Origin: CAZYSK01 sp964649415
GTDB taxonomy: Bacteria > Chloroflexota > Anaerolineae > B4-G1
Reading direction: 5' to 3'
Length of the DNA: 41,963 bases
Assembly (NCBI GenBank): GCA_964649415.1
Contig: CAZYSK010000053.1
Span: 1-41,963 of the forward strand
Positions 1-8,086 of the stretch are shown here, piece by piece (the stretch's first letter is position 1; the number at the start of each line of letters is the position of its first letter). The translations under genes and the position numbers were made by a program. Under the pieces are notes generated by a model, which saw only the letters and a program-made list of their open reading frames with translations, did no database searches and was not told the origin of the DNA.

Positions 1-109
1 GTTCTCGTGGAGTGCGGCGGTGCCTGATTTAACCCCACAAATCTGTGTAGAGCCAGGTTTTCATTTGAGTTGACACGAGCTACATTTCCCCTGTTCAGCG
101 GTTTTGTTG

Positions 110-115
110 TATAAT
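110..115 (+). promoter_or_regulatory. -10 box of ruvB, probably leaderless transcript
   Basis: A perfect TATAAT ends 7 bases before the ruvB ATG at 123, which would place transcription start at or next to the start codon. No Shine-Dalgarno sequence lies between. A TTGACA occurs at 70-75 but is 34 bases away, too far to pair with this -10 box. A leaderless mRNA is inferred. Confidence 0.5.
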
Positions 116-122
116 CTGAGGT

Positions 123-1145
123 ATGGACAATCGCATCATCTCACCCCAGCCTCAAGAAGCGGAAGAAGTCGTGCTTGACCGGGCGCTGCGTCCCCAGCGC
201 CTGGCCGACCTGATTGGCCAGGATCGCGTGCGCGAGAACCTCGGCATTCTGATCGAGGCGGCCAAGCAACGCAACGAGGCACTCGACCACGTGCTGCTGT
301 ACGGCCCACCGGGCCTCGGAAAGACCACGCTGTCGCATATCATCGCAAATGAGATGGATATGCCAATCCGGATCACGTCCGGTCCGGCCATTGAGCGAGC
401 CGGCGATCTAGCCGCTATCCTGAGCAACCTGCGCGAGAAAGAAGTGCTGTTCATTGACGAGGTGCACCGCCTGGGGCGGGCGGTGGAGGAGATCCTCTAC
501 CCTGCGATGGAGGACTTCGCGCTCGATTTCGTCATCGGCAAGGGACCCAGCGCGCGCTCGATCCGGCTCAAACTGCCCCATTTCACGGTCGTCGGGGCCA
601 CCACCCGTCTGGCGCTGTTGACCGCGCCGCTGAGGGCACGATTTGGCGCCACCTTCCGCGTGGACTACTACGATCATGAAGCGCTGGAGGCCATCGTGCG
701 CCGGGCCGCCTGGGTCTTGGAAGTCGAGATGGACGACGCCGGGGCGGCGGAGATCGCCCGGCGCGGGCGGGGTACGCCACGCGTGGCGCTGCGCCTGCTC
801 CGGCGCGTGCGCGACTTCGCCCAGGTGCGCGCCGACGGTCACATCACCGTCGAGGTAGCGCGGGAGGCGCTGGGGTTGCTCGAGGTGGACGAGCGCGGGC
901 TGGACGATCTGGATCGGCGCGTCCTGAGTACCATCGTCGAGAAATTCAACGGCGGACCTGTGGGACTGGATACAGTCGCCGCCGCCGTGAGCGAGGAACC
1001 CGACACGATCATGGACGTGGTTGAGCCATACTTGCTGCAACTGGGTTTCCTGGACCGCACGCCACGGGGACGCATGGCGACGGCCCGGGCGTACGAGCAC
1101 CTGGATGTGCCCTACGAACGACCAGAGCAGCCGATGCTGCTATGA
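123..1145 (+). CDS. ruvB: Holliday junction branch migration helicase RuvB
   Basis: This 340-aa protein is the AAA+ motor of the RuvABC complex, which drives branch migration of Holliday junctions in recombinational repair. Visible motifs are Walker A GPPGLGKTT near residues 60-68, Walker B VLFIDEVHR near 109-117, sensor 1 GATTR, an arginine-finger region around PLRARFG, and the C-terminal winged helix containing EEPDTIMDVVEPYLLQLGF. Length is normal for the family. The ATG at 123 is chosen because the RuvB N-terminus aligns naturally there and a TATAAT box lies just upstream. A DUF2905 gene follows 16 bases after the stop, an association often seen with ruvB. No ruvA or ruvC is in the window. 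Confidence 0.95.
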   Translation: MDNRIISPQPQEAEEVVLDRALRPQRLADLIGQDRVRENLGILIEAAKQRNEALDHVLLYGPPGLGKTTLSHIIANEMDMPIRITSGPAIERAGDLAAILSNLREKEVLFIDEVHRLGRAVEEILYPAMEDFALDFVIGKGPSARSIRLKLPHFTVVGATTRLALLTAPLRARFGATFRVDYYDHEALEAIVRRAAWVLEVEMDDAGAAEIARRGRGTPRVALRLLRRVRDFAQVRADGHITVEVAREALGLLEVDERGLDDLDRRVLSTIVEKFNGGPVGLDTVAAAVSEEPDTIMDVVEPYLLQLGFLDRTPRGRMATARAYEHLDVPYERPEQPMLL

Positions 1146-1161
1146 GCAAATCAGAAACACG

Positions 1162-1395
1162 ATGAACAGTCTAGAGACGATGGGCAAACTGCTACTGATC
1201 ATAGGCGGCGCTATGATCGTACTCGGCGGGCTGTTGTGGTTGGCCTCAAAGGTGTCTTTCCTGGGCCATCTGCCGGGTGACATCCGCATCGAGAAACCGG
1301 GCTTCACCTGCATGGTCCCGCTGACCAGTTCCATCCTCATCAGCATTCTGCTGACGATCGTGCTGAACATCATCGTCCGGCTCATCAACCGCTAG
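1162..1395 (+). CDS. DUF2905 small membrane protein
   Basis: This 77-aa protein has two predicted membrane helices (about residues 8-28 and 52-74) separated by a conserved loop with LPGDIRIEKPGF, the signature of the DUF2905 family. Function is unknown. The reading frame is open further upstream into ruvB, but ATG 1162 (or 1180) gives the usual family length of about 70 residues. It lies between ruvB and a two-component system with short spacers on both sides, so it is probably cotranscribed with ruvB. Confidence 0.85.
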   Translation: MNSLETMGKLLLIIGGAMIVLGGLLWLASKVSFLGHLPGDIRIEKPGFTCMVPLTSSILISILLTIVLNIIVRLINR

Positions 1396-1420
1396 AAGAG
1401 GCTACCGTGCAGAGGTCGCG

Positions 1421-2131
1421 ATGCAGCACATCCTGGTCGTAGACGACGAGCCCGCCATCGTCACCGTCGTGCGCGACCGGCTGGAGCGGGAGGGATTCGC
1501 CGTACAGGCCGTGGGGAGCGGCGAGGAAGCGCTGGATCGCGTACAGACAATCCCACCCGATCTGCTCGTGCTCGACGTCATGCTGCCGGGCATCGACGGC
1601 TTCGAGGTACTGCGCCGCCTGCGGGGTGCGGGCAACCGGGTCCCCGTCATCGTACTCACCGCCAGGGACGAGGACGTGGATAAGATCGTAGGGCTGGAGT
1701 TGGGGGCCGACGACTACCTGGTCAAGCCGTTCAACCCCCGCGAGTTGAGCGCCCGGATCCGAGCAATACTCCGCCGCCAGGCCGAACTGAAGGCCCTGGA
1801 GGCGCGCGTGCTTTCCACCTCGAAGGACGACGCCGCTCCAGAGGGATTGAGTTTCGACCACCCCCGACGCCGGGCCAGGTTTCGAGGCCAACCCCTCGAA
1901 CTGCGCCCCAGGGAGTACGACCTGCTGCACTTCCTGGCGCAGCATCCCGGCCAGGTATTCACGCGCGATGCCCTGCTGACGCACGTGTGGGGCCAAGACA
2001 GCTACATCGAGGAACGCACGGTAGACGTGCACGTCCGCCGCCTGCGCAGCAAGCTGGCCGCCATCGCCCCCGACGACGAGGTCATCCTCACCGAGTGGGG
2101 CGTGGGCTACCGCATGGCCGAGGACCTGTAA
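1421..2131 (+). CDS. OmpR/PhoB-family response regulator
   Basis: This 236-aa regulator has an N-terminal receiver domain (residues 3-117) with acidic pocket D8/D9, phosphoacceptor D52 in LVLDVMLPG, T80 and K102. A linker of about 30 residues follows, then a C-terminal winged-helix DNA-binding domain (about 140-235) with the typical RPREYDLLHFLAQ, TVDVHVRRLRSKL and GVGYRM motifs. The partner kinase starts directly after the stop codon, so the two are translationally coupled. It probably binds direct-repeat sites as PhoB relatives do. A conserved 57-bp block upstream of two nearby transcription units (3545-3601 and 4776-4832) is a candidate target; that link is inference. Confidence 0.93.
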   Translation: MQHILVVDDEPAIVTVVRDRLEREGFAVQAVGSGEEALDRVQTIPPDLLVLDVMLPGIDGFEVLRRLRGAGNRVPVIVLTARDEDVDKIVGLELGADDYLVKPFNPRELSARIRAILRRQAELKALEARVLSTSKDDAAPEGLSFDHPRRRARFRGQPLELRPREYDLLHFLAQHPGQVFTRDALLTHVWGQDSYIEERTVDVHVRRLRSKLAAIAPDDEVILTEWGVGYRMAEDL

Positions 2132-3505
2132 GTGATGCGGCGGCGAAGCCTGGCCTGGCGGCTGGGCGCAACGTACCTTCTGGCGACGCTTTCTATCCTG
2201 GTCGGTCTCAGTGCGGCCGTCTACTACTCCACCGCCTTCTACCTCGACGACCGGCTGGACGCTGAGCTGGCAGGCCAGGCCGACTTCTACGCCGCCTACA
2301 CCGCCAGCCTGAGCCCCGACGAGACAGCGCTCGCCAGCCTGGCCCCCACGATTGCCGGCCTCTTCGCGCCCCAGGTCGATCTTACCGTGCGCCTATTCGC
2401 CGCGAGCGACGGCGCGCTCCTGGCCGCCACCCAGGACATCGGCCCGCTGCCGAGCCGGGCAGCCCTGAGGGAACTGCGCTACCGCAGCCCGACTCTGTTC
2501 ATCCAACCCAGCCGTGACCTGCCCGGCCGGCGCTACGCAGCGCGTCCCATCGTAGCCAGCGAGCGTCTCATCGGCGTCGTCGAGGTGTCCCGGTCCACGC
2601 TCGCCAGCGAGCGCTTCCTGACGACACTGCGCACCATCCTCGTGGGCACAATCCTGGCCGCGGCCGTAGGTTCGCTGCTGATCAGCGTTGTCCTGGCGCG
2701 CTGGCTCAGCCGCCCGATCCGCGACATGGAGCGGGCCACCAGGCGCATCGCAGATGGCGACCTGGACGTGCGCCTGAGCGACTACCGGCCGGAAGAGGTG
2801 AACCGCCTGGCCCAGAGCATCAATCACATGGCCGAGCGGTTGAAGCACCTGGAGACGGCTCGCGTCCAGTTCATCAGCGAGGTCTCCCACGACCTACGCA
2901 CGCCCCTGACGGCCATCAAGGGGCTGCTGGTCAACCTGATCGATCGCTCTCCGGCGGATGAGCATCCAACGCTTGAGATCGCCGGGCGCGAGACCGACCG
3001 GCTGATCCGCCTGGTCAACCACCTGCTGGACTTCGCGCGCTGGCAGGGTGGCCGGCTGGCGCTCGACCGCCGCCCCGTCCAGGTCGGCGCCATCGTCCGC
3101 GATGCCGTCACCCTCGTCGAGGGCCGTGCCCGTCATCGCAACATCGAGATGAAGACCGACGTCCCTCCAGACCTGGCAACGGTCTCCGCCGACCCGGACC
3201 GGCTGCAACGCGTCATCCTCAACCTCTTGGACAATGCGGTCAAGTTCACACCGGCCGGGGGCCAGGTGACGTTGACCGCAGCCCAACGAGAGGGAGACGT
3301 CGAGTTCGCCGTGCAGGACACGGGGCGGGGGATGAGCCAGGAAGAGCGAGAAAGGGCCTTTCAGCCGTATTACCACGGCGAGGGAGGCGGTGCCGGCCTG
3401 GGGCTGGCTATCGCTCAGGCCGTCATCGAGGCCCACGGCGGCCGGATGGGCATTGAGAGCCAACCCGGCCAGGGCAGTCGCGTGTGGTTCACCCTTCCCT
3501 GCTAG
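2132..3505 (+). CDS. HAMP-domain sensor histidine kinase
   Basis: This 457-aa membrane kinase is the likely partner of the preceding response regulator. It shows an N-terminal transmembrane helix (about 10-33), an extracytoplasmic sensor region (about 35-165), a second helix (about 166-188), HAMP (about 189-240), HisKA with phosphoacceptor H253 in SHDLRTPL, and a HATPase domain with N-box LNLLDNAVKF, G1 DTGRGM and G2 GLGLAIA. The start is GTG 2132, immediately after the TAA of the regulator, or ATG 2135; both agree with the family. Transcription probably ends before the repeated regulatory block at 3545. Confidence 0.93.
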   Translation: MMRRRSLAWRLGATYLLATLSILVGLSAAVYYSTAFYLDDRLDAELAGQADFYAAYTASLSPDETALASLAPTIAGLFAPQVDLTVRLFAASDGALLAATQDIGPLPSRAALRELRYRSPTLFIQPSRDLPGRRYAARPIVASERLIGVVEVSRSTLASERFLTTLRTILVGTILAAAVGSLLISVVLARWLSRPIRDMERATRRIADGDLDVRLSDYRPEEVNRLAQSINHMAERLKHLETARVQFISEVSHDLRTPLTAIKGLLVNLIDRSPADEHPTLEIAGRETDRLIRLVNHLLDFARWQGGRLALDRRPVQVGAIVRDAVTLVEGRARHRNIEMKTDVPPDLATVSADPDRLQRVILNLLDNAVKFTPAGGQVTLTAAQREGDVEFAVQDTGRGMSQEERERAFQPYYHGEGGGAGLGLAIAQAVIEAHGGRMGIESQPGQGSRVWFTLPC

Positions 3506-3544
3506 CGCCCCACCCGTCAGGACTCCCTGCCGCCTGTAACAATG

Positions 3545-3601
3545 GTTCATCCTCCGATAACAGATTCGTCACCAAGCGGCAATGCGCGACTGGTATACTG
3601 G
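3545..3601 (+). promoter_or_regulatory. Regulatory block copy 1, with -10 box TATACT
   Basis: This 57-bp block aligns without gaps to 4776-4832, with 38 identical positions. Shared elements in order are GTTCA, CCGATAA, GTCACCAA, GGCAA and CTGGTATrCTGG. The last contains the -10 box TATACT (3594-3599). No good -35 hexamer is present at the usual spacing, which fits an activator-dependent promoter. It precedes the membrane protein gene at 3799. Confidence 0.6.
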
Positions 3602-3655
3602 TCACAATCTAATCTAAAGGGTAAGCGTTCAGGCATAAGGAAAAAACAGCACGTG

Positions 3656-3770
3656 AGGTGACCGGCACTTGAAGAAGTTCGTCCCAATGTGATTTCTCAG
3701 CGGTGGAACATCAACCATCGGATGCAGTTTATCCGCCATCACCCAAACTGCGTTCAAGTGCCGGTCACCT
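3656..3770. mobile_element. 115-bp MITE-like element with 18-bp perfect terminal inverted repeats
   Basis: AGGTGACCGGCACTTGAA (3656-3673) is repeated as its exact reverse complement at 3753-3770. The 79 bases between them encode nothing recognisable. The short length and perfect ends suggest a non-autonomous transposable element or the remnant of an IS. It lies in the leader between the promoter block at 3545-3601 and the start codon at 3799, so any transcript would carry a long hairpin. No clear target-site duplication was seen. Confidence 0.55.
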
Positions 3771-3798
3771 GAACGGATACATCTATAAGGAGCGTTAA

Positions 3799-4770
3799 GT
3801 GACGGAACTCACCGGTGCGCACGCAGACTACAAAGACCGACGACCGATCCTGACCGTCATCGGAGCGCTATCGCTGCTGATCGGCGCAGGGTCCGCCTTC
3901 CTAGGCCCCCTGGAGATGTACTGCTTCTATCTCTTCTCGGAGGGCGGGCGCTTCCACTACGAGGGGTTTGGATTCGGATCCTTCATGTTCGGCAACATCG
4001 CCTGTCAAATAGCCGGCTATTACCTGATCGGCGCGCTGTTCGTCGCCCTGGGATACGGGCATCTGGCCGTGCGGCGTTGGGCCAGGACGCTGGCCCTGGC
4101 CGCATTGGGCTTCTGGCTGGTTACCGGCCTGCCGCTATCGGCCGGGCTGCTATTCATCCTGTTCGCAAGCAAAGAACTGTCCCCAGTCGGCGCACTGATA
4201 GCAGTCATCCTCGTGGGATCATCCTATCTGGTGCTTCCGGGCGTGCTCATCCGCTTCTATCGCAGCCGAGACGTCCAGCTCACCTTCGAGGCCAGGGATC
4301 CAAGCCCGAGTTGGGTTGAGCGCATTCCCCTGCCGGTACTCACCCTGTGTTCGCTGTACCTGCTCTACATCGTCTTTCTGCACGTGCCCATCCTGTTCAA
4401 CGGTGTGTTTCCCCTCTTCGGCGTCTTGCTGTCCGGCATGCCGGGGATCTTCGTGAGCGACGTCCTGATCATGTGCCTGGCGTGCCTGGTTTGGGGCATG
4501 CTGAGGCTGAGAAAGTGGGCATGGTGGGGTTCCCTGGCGTACTTCGGCGCGCTGACTTCCTCCCTGATGGTCACGCTCCCCCGGTTCAGCCTGTTGGATC
4601 TGTTCTCGAAGATGCACTTCCCGCCGAGGGAGATGGAATTCCTGCAGGGATTGCCGTTTCACGGCTTCCACGTGGCACTGATGCTGGCAATTCCGCTCGC
4701 CGTCACCCTGGGACTGATCATTTTCTCGAAGCGTTACTTCAGAGGTGAACGGCCAGAATCGAGCGTGTAA
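3799..4770 (+). CDS. Polytopic membrane protein of unknown function
   Basis: I do not recognise a family. The 323-aa product has about eight hydrophobic segments (for example around residues 18-42, 62-84, 95-121, 133-153, 176-212, 222-242 and 293-312). GTG 3799 is chosen because AAGGAG lies at 3788-3793 at a proper distance. It stands alone between two copies of the conserved regulatory block and follows a sensor kinase, so it may belong to an envelope-stress regulon together with the LolA-like lipoprotein and ABC exporter downstream. Residues 40-60 contain an aromatic loop (YCFYLF, FHYEGFGFGSF). Confidence 0.8.
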   Translation: MTELTGAHADYKDRRPILTVIGALSLLIGAGSAFLGPLEMYCFYLFSEGGRFHYEGFGFGSFMFGNIACQIAGYYLIGALFVALGYGHLAVRRWARTLALAALGFWLVTGLPLSAGLLFILFASKELSPVGALIAVILVGSSYLVLPGVLIRFYRSRDVQLTFEARDPSPSWVERIPLPVLTLCSLYLLYIVFLHVPILFNGVFPLFGVLLSGMPGIFVSDVLIMCLACLVWGMLRLRKWAWWGSLAYFGALTSSLMVTLPRFSLLDLFSKMHFPPREMEFLQGLPFHGFHVALMLAIPLAVTLGLIIFSKRYFRGERPESSV

Positions 4771-4775
4771 CACTC

Positions 4776-4832
4776 GTTCAAATCCCGATAATGGCCCTGT
4801 CACCAAATGGCAACGTCTTGCTGGTATGCTGG
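4776..4832 (+). promoter_or_regulatory. Regulatory block copy 2, with -10 box TATGCT
   Basis: This is the second copy of the 57-bp block described at 3545-3601, with 38 of 57 positions identical and no gap. The -10-like hexamer TATGCT is at 4825-4830. It begins 5 bases after the stop of the preceding gene and controls, by position, the lipoprotein and ABC exporter unit starting at 4936. Confidence 0.6.
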
Positions 4833-4935
4833 GGCTACCGGGGAAAAGGAGATCTAGCGCGAGCCGTCGAGCGCGGCACAAACATCACGGATCGCGCCAA
4901 ACGCCTGCAACAGGCGAGAAGAAAGGAGTGTAGTG

Positions 4936-6039
4936 ATGAGGAAGCGATGGCTGATCGGATTGAGCGCACTGGCGACGCTATCCATGTTGGTCAGCGGATG
5001 CCAGAATCGGCCCACAGCCGAGGAGATCGTGGCCAAGATGAAGGAGGTCGAGGCCAGCATCGAGAACGCCCACGCCGTCGTGGATTTCAGCATGCAGGCC
5101 GAGGGGGAAGACCTGGAGGCGACGGTCGAGATGTGGGAGAAGAGCCCCAACAAGTTCCGGGCCGAGGTGCTGGAGGCCAACAACGACGAACTCGCGGGAG
5201 TCGTCAGCGTGACCGATGGGGAACAGGTCTGGATATACAACCCCGGCCTGGACGAGGCGGTCGTAGGCAGAGTGGGTGAGTTTGGCGTAGATGAGCCCCT
5301 CAATCCGCGCCAGGTGATCGAGCTCATGCAGGAAGGCATCCAGCAGATTCAGGACACGTGTGACGTGGAGCTGGTGGGCGAGGAGGACGTGGACGGCGTG
5401 GCCACGTACAAGCTCGAGTTCACGCCCAAGGAGGGCGAGGAGAGCCCACTGCCCATCCCCATAGACGGCAAGGGCAATTTGTGGGTGGAGCAAGAGCGGT
5501 GGATCGTGCTGCAGGCCCACCTGGACGGTGGCAGCCTGATCCAAGGGCGGCTGCACGTCCGCTCGTTCGAGTTCAACATGGGAGTGGACGACGAGCGCTT
5601 CCGATTTGAAGTCCCCGCAGAGGCGCACGTCATCAACGTCGAGGATCTGCAGCCCAGGCCGCTCACACTGGACGAGGCGCGAGGCGAGGCGGCGTTCCCC
5701 CTGCTGGTCCCCGCCTACCTGCCCGCTGACGCGACGCTGATCGACGTGTTCACCGTGAACGATGCCTACGTGCTCCACTACGACCACTCGCTGGTCTCGT
5801 TCACCGTCATGCAGCGCCCATCGGACGACGGAGAAGAATCTGCCCAGGACCTGTTCGACCAGCGCACGCTGCAAGGGGCAGAGAAACTGGACGTCACCGT
5901 GCGCGGTCAGGCGGCCACTCTGTTCACCGATGGCCTGGAAAACAGCCTGTTGACCTGGACAGAAGACGGCGTGGAGTTCGCCATCGCCGGCCAGATCAGC
6001 CAGGAAGAGGTGCTCAAGGTCGCAGAGTCGCTGGAGTGA
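4936..6039 (+). CDS. LolA-like lipoprotein with C-terminal DUF4367-like domain
   Basis: This 367-aa protein begins with a lipoprotein signal (RKRW, hydrophobic stretch, lipobox LVSGC, acylated Cys near residue 22), so it should be anchored outside the membrane. Residues about 27-230 resemble the LolA/LppX-type lipoprotein-carrier fold (EEIVAKMKEVEASIENAHAV, then alternating beta strands). Residues about 250-365 resemble DUF4367 (PLLVPAYLPADATLIDVF). ATG 4936 is chosen over GTG 4933 because AAGGAG ends 7 bases upstream. It is followed by an ATPase and a MacB-like permease, so it may act as a partner of that exporter. A hairpin lies in the gap to the ATPase gene. Confidence 0.8.
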   Translation: MRKRWLIGLSALATLSMLVSGCQNRPTAEEIVAKMKEVEASIENAHAVVDFSMQAEGEDLEATVEMWEKSPNKFRAEVLEANNDELAGVVSVTDGEQVWIYNPGLDEAVVGRVGEFGVDEPLNPRQVIELMQEGIQQIQDTCDVELVGEEDVDGVATYKLEFTPKEGEESPLPIPIDGKGNLWVEQERWIVLQAHLDGGSLIQGRLHVRSFEFNMGVDDERFRFEVPAEAHVINVEDLQPRPLTLDEARGEAAFPLLVPAYLPADATLIDVFTVNDAYVLHYDHSLVSFTVMQRPSDDGEESAQDLFDQRTLQGAEKLDVTVRGQAATLFTDGLENSLLTWTEDGVEFAIAGQISQEEVLKVAESLE

Positions 6040-6064
6040 CGCGCCAGGCACGTCGAGCAAGCAC

Positions 6065-6100
6065 AAGGTGCAGCGCACCGGTCTAGGTGCGTTGCACCTT
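6065..6100 (+). promoter_or_regulatory. 15-bp stem-loop ahead of the ABC ATPase gene
   Basis: The 15-base arm beginning AAGGTGCA at 6065 pairs with its complement ending at 6100, with 14 of 15 positions matched and a 6-base loop. It lies between the lipoprotein stop and the Shine-Dalgarno (GGAGG, 6105-6109) of the ATPase gene. No T tract follows, so it is more likely an mRNA processing or stability element, or an operator, than a terminator. Confidence 0.45.
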
Positions 6101-6116
6101 GCCTTGGAGGAAACCA

Positions 6117-6791
6117 ATGGACATCGTCGTACGCGCCGTCGGCCTAACTCGCCGCTACGAGATGGGCGACACCTTCGTGGACGCGCTCCGGGGCGTGGAT
6201 CTGACGCTGGCGCGCGGGGAGTTCGTCGCGCTGGTCGGTCCCTCGGGCTCCGGCAAGTCCACCGTCCTTAACCTGATCGGGGGGCTGGACCGGCCCACAA
6301 GCGGCGAGGTATGGATAGACGGGACGGAGCTGAGCAAGAGCGACGAGCGAACGCTGACCCGGCATCGGCGTCAGCACGTGGGCTTCGTCTTCCAGAGCTT
6401 CAACCTGCTGCCCCGGCTGACGGCGGAGGAGAACGCGGCACTGCCCCTCATGTTCAGCGGAGTGCCCGAGAAGGAGCGGCTGTCGCGCGCGCGGACGCTC
6501 CTGACGCGCGTGGGGCTGGGCGCGCGCCTGACCCATCGCCCCACCCAGCTCAGCAGCGGTGAGCAGCAGCGGGTGGCGATCGCCCGTGCACTGGTGGGCC
6601 AACCGGCGCTCGTGCTGGCGGACGAGCCGACGGGCAACCTGGACACGGCCACGGGCGTCGAGATCATGGACCTGCTGAAGGAACTGAACCAGGAACACGG
6701 TCTGACGCTGCTCGTGGTCACGCACGACCCCGAGATAGCCGCGTTCGCCGATCGCATGGTGAGACTACGTGACGGGCAGGTGGAATCATGA
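6117..6791 (+). CDS. ABC transporter ATP-binding protein, MacB/LolD type
   Basis: This 224-aa ATPase powers the FtsX-type permease encoded directly downstream. It shows Walker A GPSGSGKST near residues 41-49, a Q-loop in VFQSFNLLPRLTAEEN, the signature as LSSGEQQR, Walker B LVLADEPTGNLD, and an H-loop in VVTHDPE. These are characteristic of the LolD/MacB subfamily, which moves lipoproteins, peptides or drugs across or out of the inner membrane. ATG 6117 is chosen because GGAGG lies at 6105-6109. The stop overlaps the permease start (ATGA), a strong sign of coupled translation. Confidence 0.94.
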   Translation: MDIVVRAVGLTRRYEMGDTFVDALRGVDLTLARGEFVALVGPSGSGKSTVLNLIGGLDRPTSGEVWIDGTELSKSDERTLTRHRRQHVGFVFQSFNLLPRLTAEENAALPLMFSGVPEKERLSRARTLLTRVGLGARLTHRPTQLSSGEQQRVAIARALVGQPALVLADEPTGNLDTATGVEIMDLLKELNQEHGLTLLVVTHDPEIAAFADRMVRLRDGQVES

Positions 6792-8071
6792 CGCTGAAGG
6801 ATATCGCCAAGACATCTCTGAGTAACCTGAGCCGCCACAAGGTGCGCACCGTGCTGAGCACCGTCGGCGTGACGGTGGGCATTCTGACCCTCGTGACCAT
6901 GCTCTCCCTGGGGGTCGGCGTGCAACGCGAGATCACGCAGGCATTTCAGGGCGCAGGCCTGGAGACGGTGCGGATCCGCCCGGTCACCGAGGAGAGCACC
7001 TCCTTCAGCCTGTACGCCGAGCCCAAGCGGAAGGTGCTCATCACACCGGAACTGGTCGAGGAGATGCGCGCACGGGACGACGTGGTGGCGGCCAACCCTC
7101 ACATGGACGTGCCATGGAGTGCAAACGTGTCCCTGCAGGTCGGAGACGAGATGGTACAAGCGTCTGTGGACGAGGTCTCATGGATCCCCAATGAGCCGTT
7201 CAGCCAAGCGCCCGACCTGGCCGCCGGGCGCGAGCTGATCCCCGGAGCACCGGGAGAGATCTACGTCAGCTCGGACACGCTGGCGGCGCTGGGACACGAG
7301 GGCCAGGCCGCGATTGACGCGTTGGTCGGGCAAGAGGTAGCTCTGGTGCTGAAAGCACCGCGGGGGGACACGCAAGCGTTCCCGCTGCGCGTGGTCGGGG
7401 TGTTTCATCCCAACTACGGCATCGACGGGCCCTACTTCGACGCGCACATCAACATGCCCGACTCGCTGGCCCTGAAGGCCTGGTGGTACAACGACCCGGA
7501 CATCCTGGAACACGAAGGGTACGACGCGTTGACTGTGAAAGCTGCTTCCCTCAACGACGCCGTCCAAATCGTCGAGCAGCTCGAGGAACGCGGCTTCCAG
7601 GTCACGTCGGTGAAAATGATGCTGGACATGGTCAACAAGTCAATGGTCGTGTTGCAGACCATGCTGGGCTCGGTTGGAGGACTGGCGCTGTTCGTCGCCT
7701 CCATCGGCATCGCCAACACGATGGTCATGGCAATCTACGAGCGCACCAAAGAGATCGGCGTCTTGAAGGCCGTCGGGGCGTCGCCTGGCGACATCCGCCT
7801 GCTGTTTGTCGCCGAGGCATCCCTCATCGGACTGCTGGGGGGGATCATCGGGACTGTCGGCGGCTGGCTGCTCGGGCTGGGGCTGAACGAGGCAATACTG
7901 GCCTATCTGGAATGGAAAGAGATCCCTGTGACAGGCACGTTCTTCGTCGTCACCGGCTGGCTGGTGGCGCTGGCGATGGCCTTCGCCACGGTGATCGGGC
8001 TGTTGGCCGGGCTGTACCCGGCGGCACGGGCGGCGCGGCTGGACCCCGTCGAGGCGCTGAGGCACGAATGA
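6788..8071 (+). CDS. MacB/FtsX-type ABC transporter permease
   Basis: This 427-aa permease has an N-terminal helix (about residues 20-43) after LSNLSRHKVRTVLSTVGVTVG, a large extracytoplasmic MacB-core domain (about 45-285), and three C-terminal helices in the FtsX domain (about 295-420) with IGIANTMVMAIYERTKEIGVLKA split across the first. Length and layout match MacB-like mechanotransmission transporters. It overlaps the ATPase gene by 4 bases. With the upstream lipoprotein it probably forms an envelope transport unit whose substrate cannot be read from sequence. Confidence 0.93.
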   Translation: MTLKDIAKTSLSNLSRHKVRTVLSTVGVTVGILTLVTMLSLGVGVQREITQAFQGAGLETVRIRPVTEESTSFSLYAEPKRKVLITPELVEEMRARDDVVAANPHMDVPWSANVSLQVGDEMVQASVDEVSWIPNEPFSQAPDLAAGRELIPGAPGEIYVSSDTLAALGHEGQAAIDALVGQEVALVLKAPRGDTQAFPLRVVGVFHPNYGIDGPYFDAHINMPDSLALKAWWYNDPDILEHEGYDALTVKAASLNDAVQIVEQLEERGFQVTSVKMMLDMVNKSMVVLQTMLGSVGGLALFVASIGIANTMVMAIYERTKEIGVLKAVGASPGDIRLLFVAEASLIGLLGGIIGTVGGWLLGLGLNEAILAYLEWKEIPVTGTFFVVTGWLVALAMAFATVIGLLAGLYPAARAARLDPVEALRHE

Positions 8072-8086
8072 GGTTGCGACTAGATC

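Noticed and set aside
70..115. TTGACA (70-75) and TATAAT (110-115) as one promoter
   Set aside because: The 34-base spacing is twice the usable distance; only the -10 box was kept.
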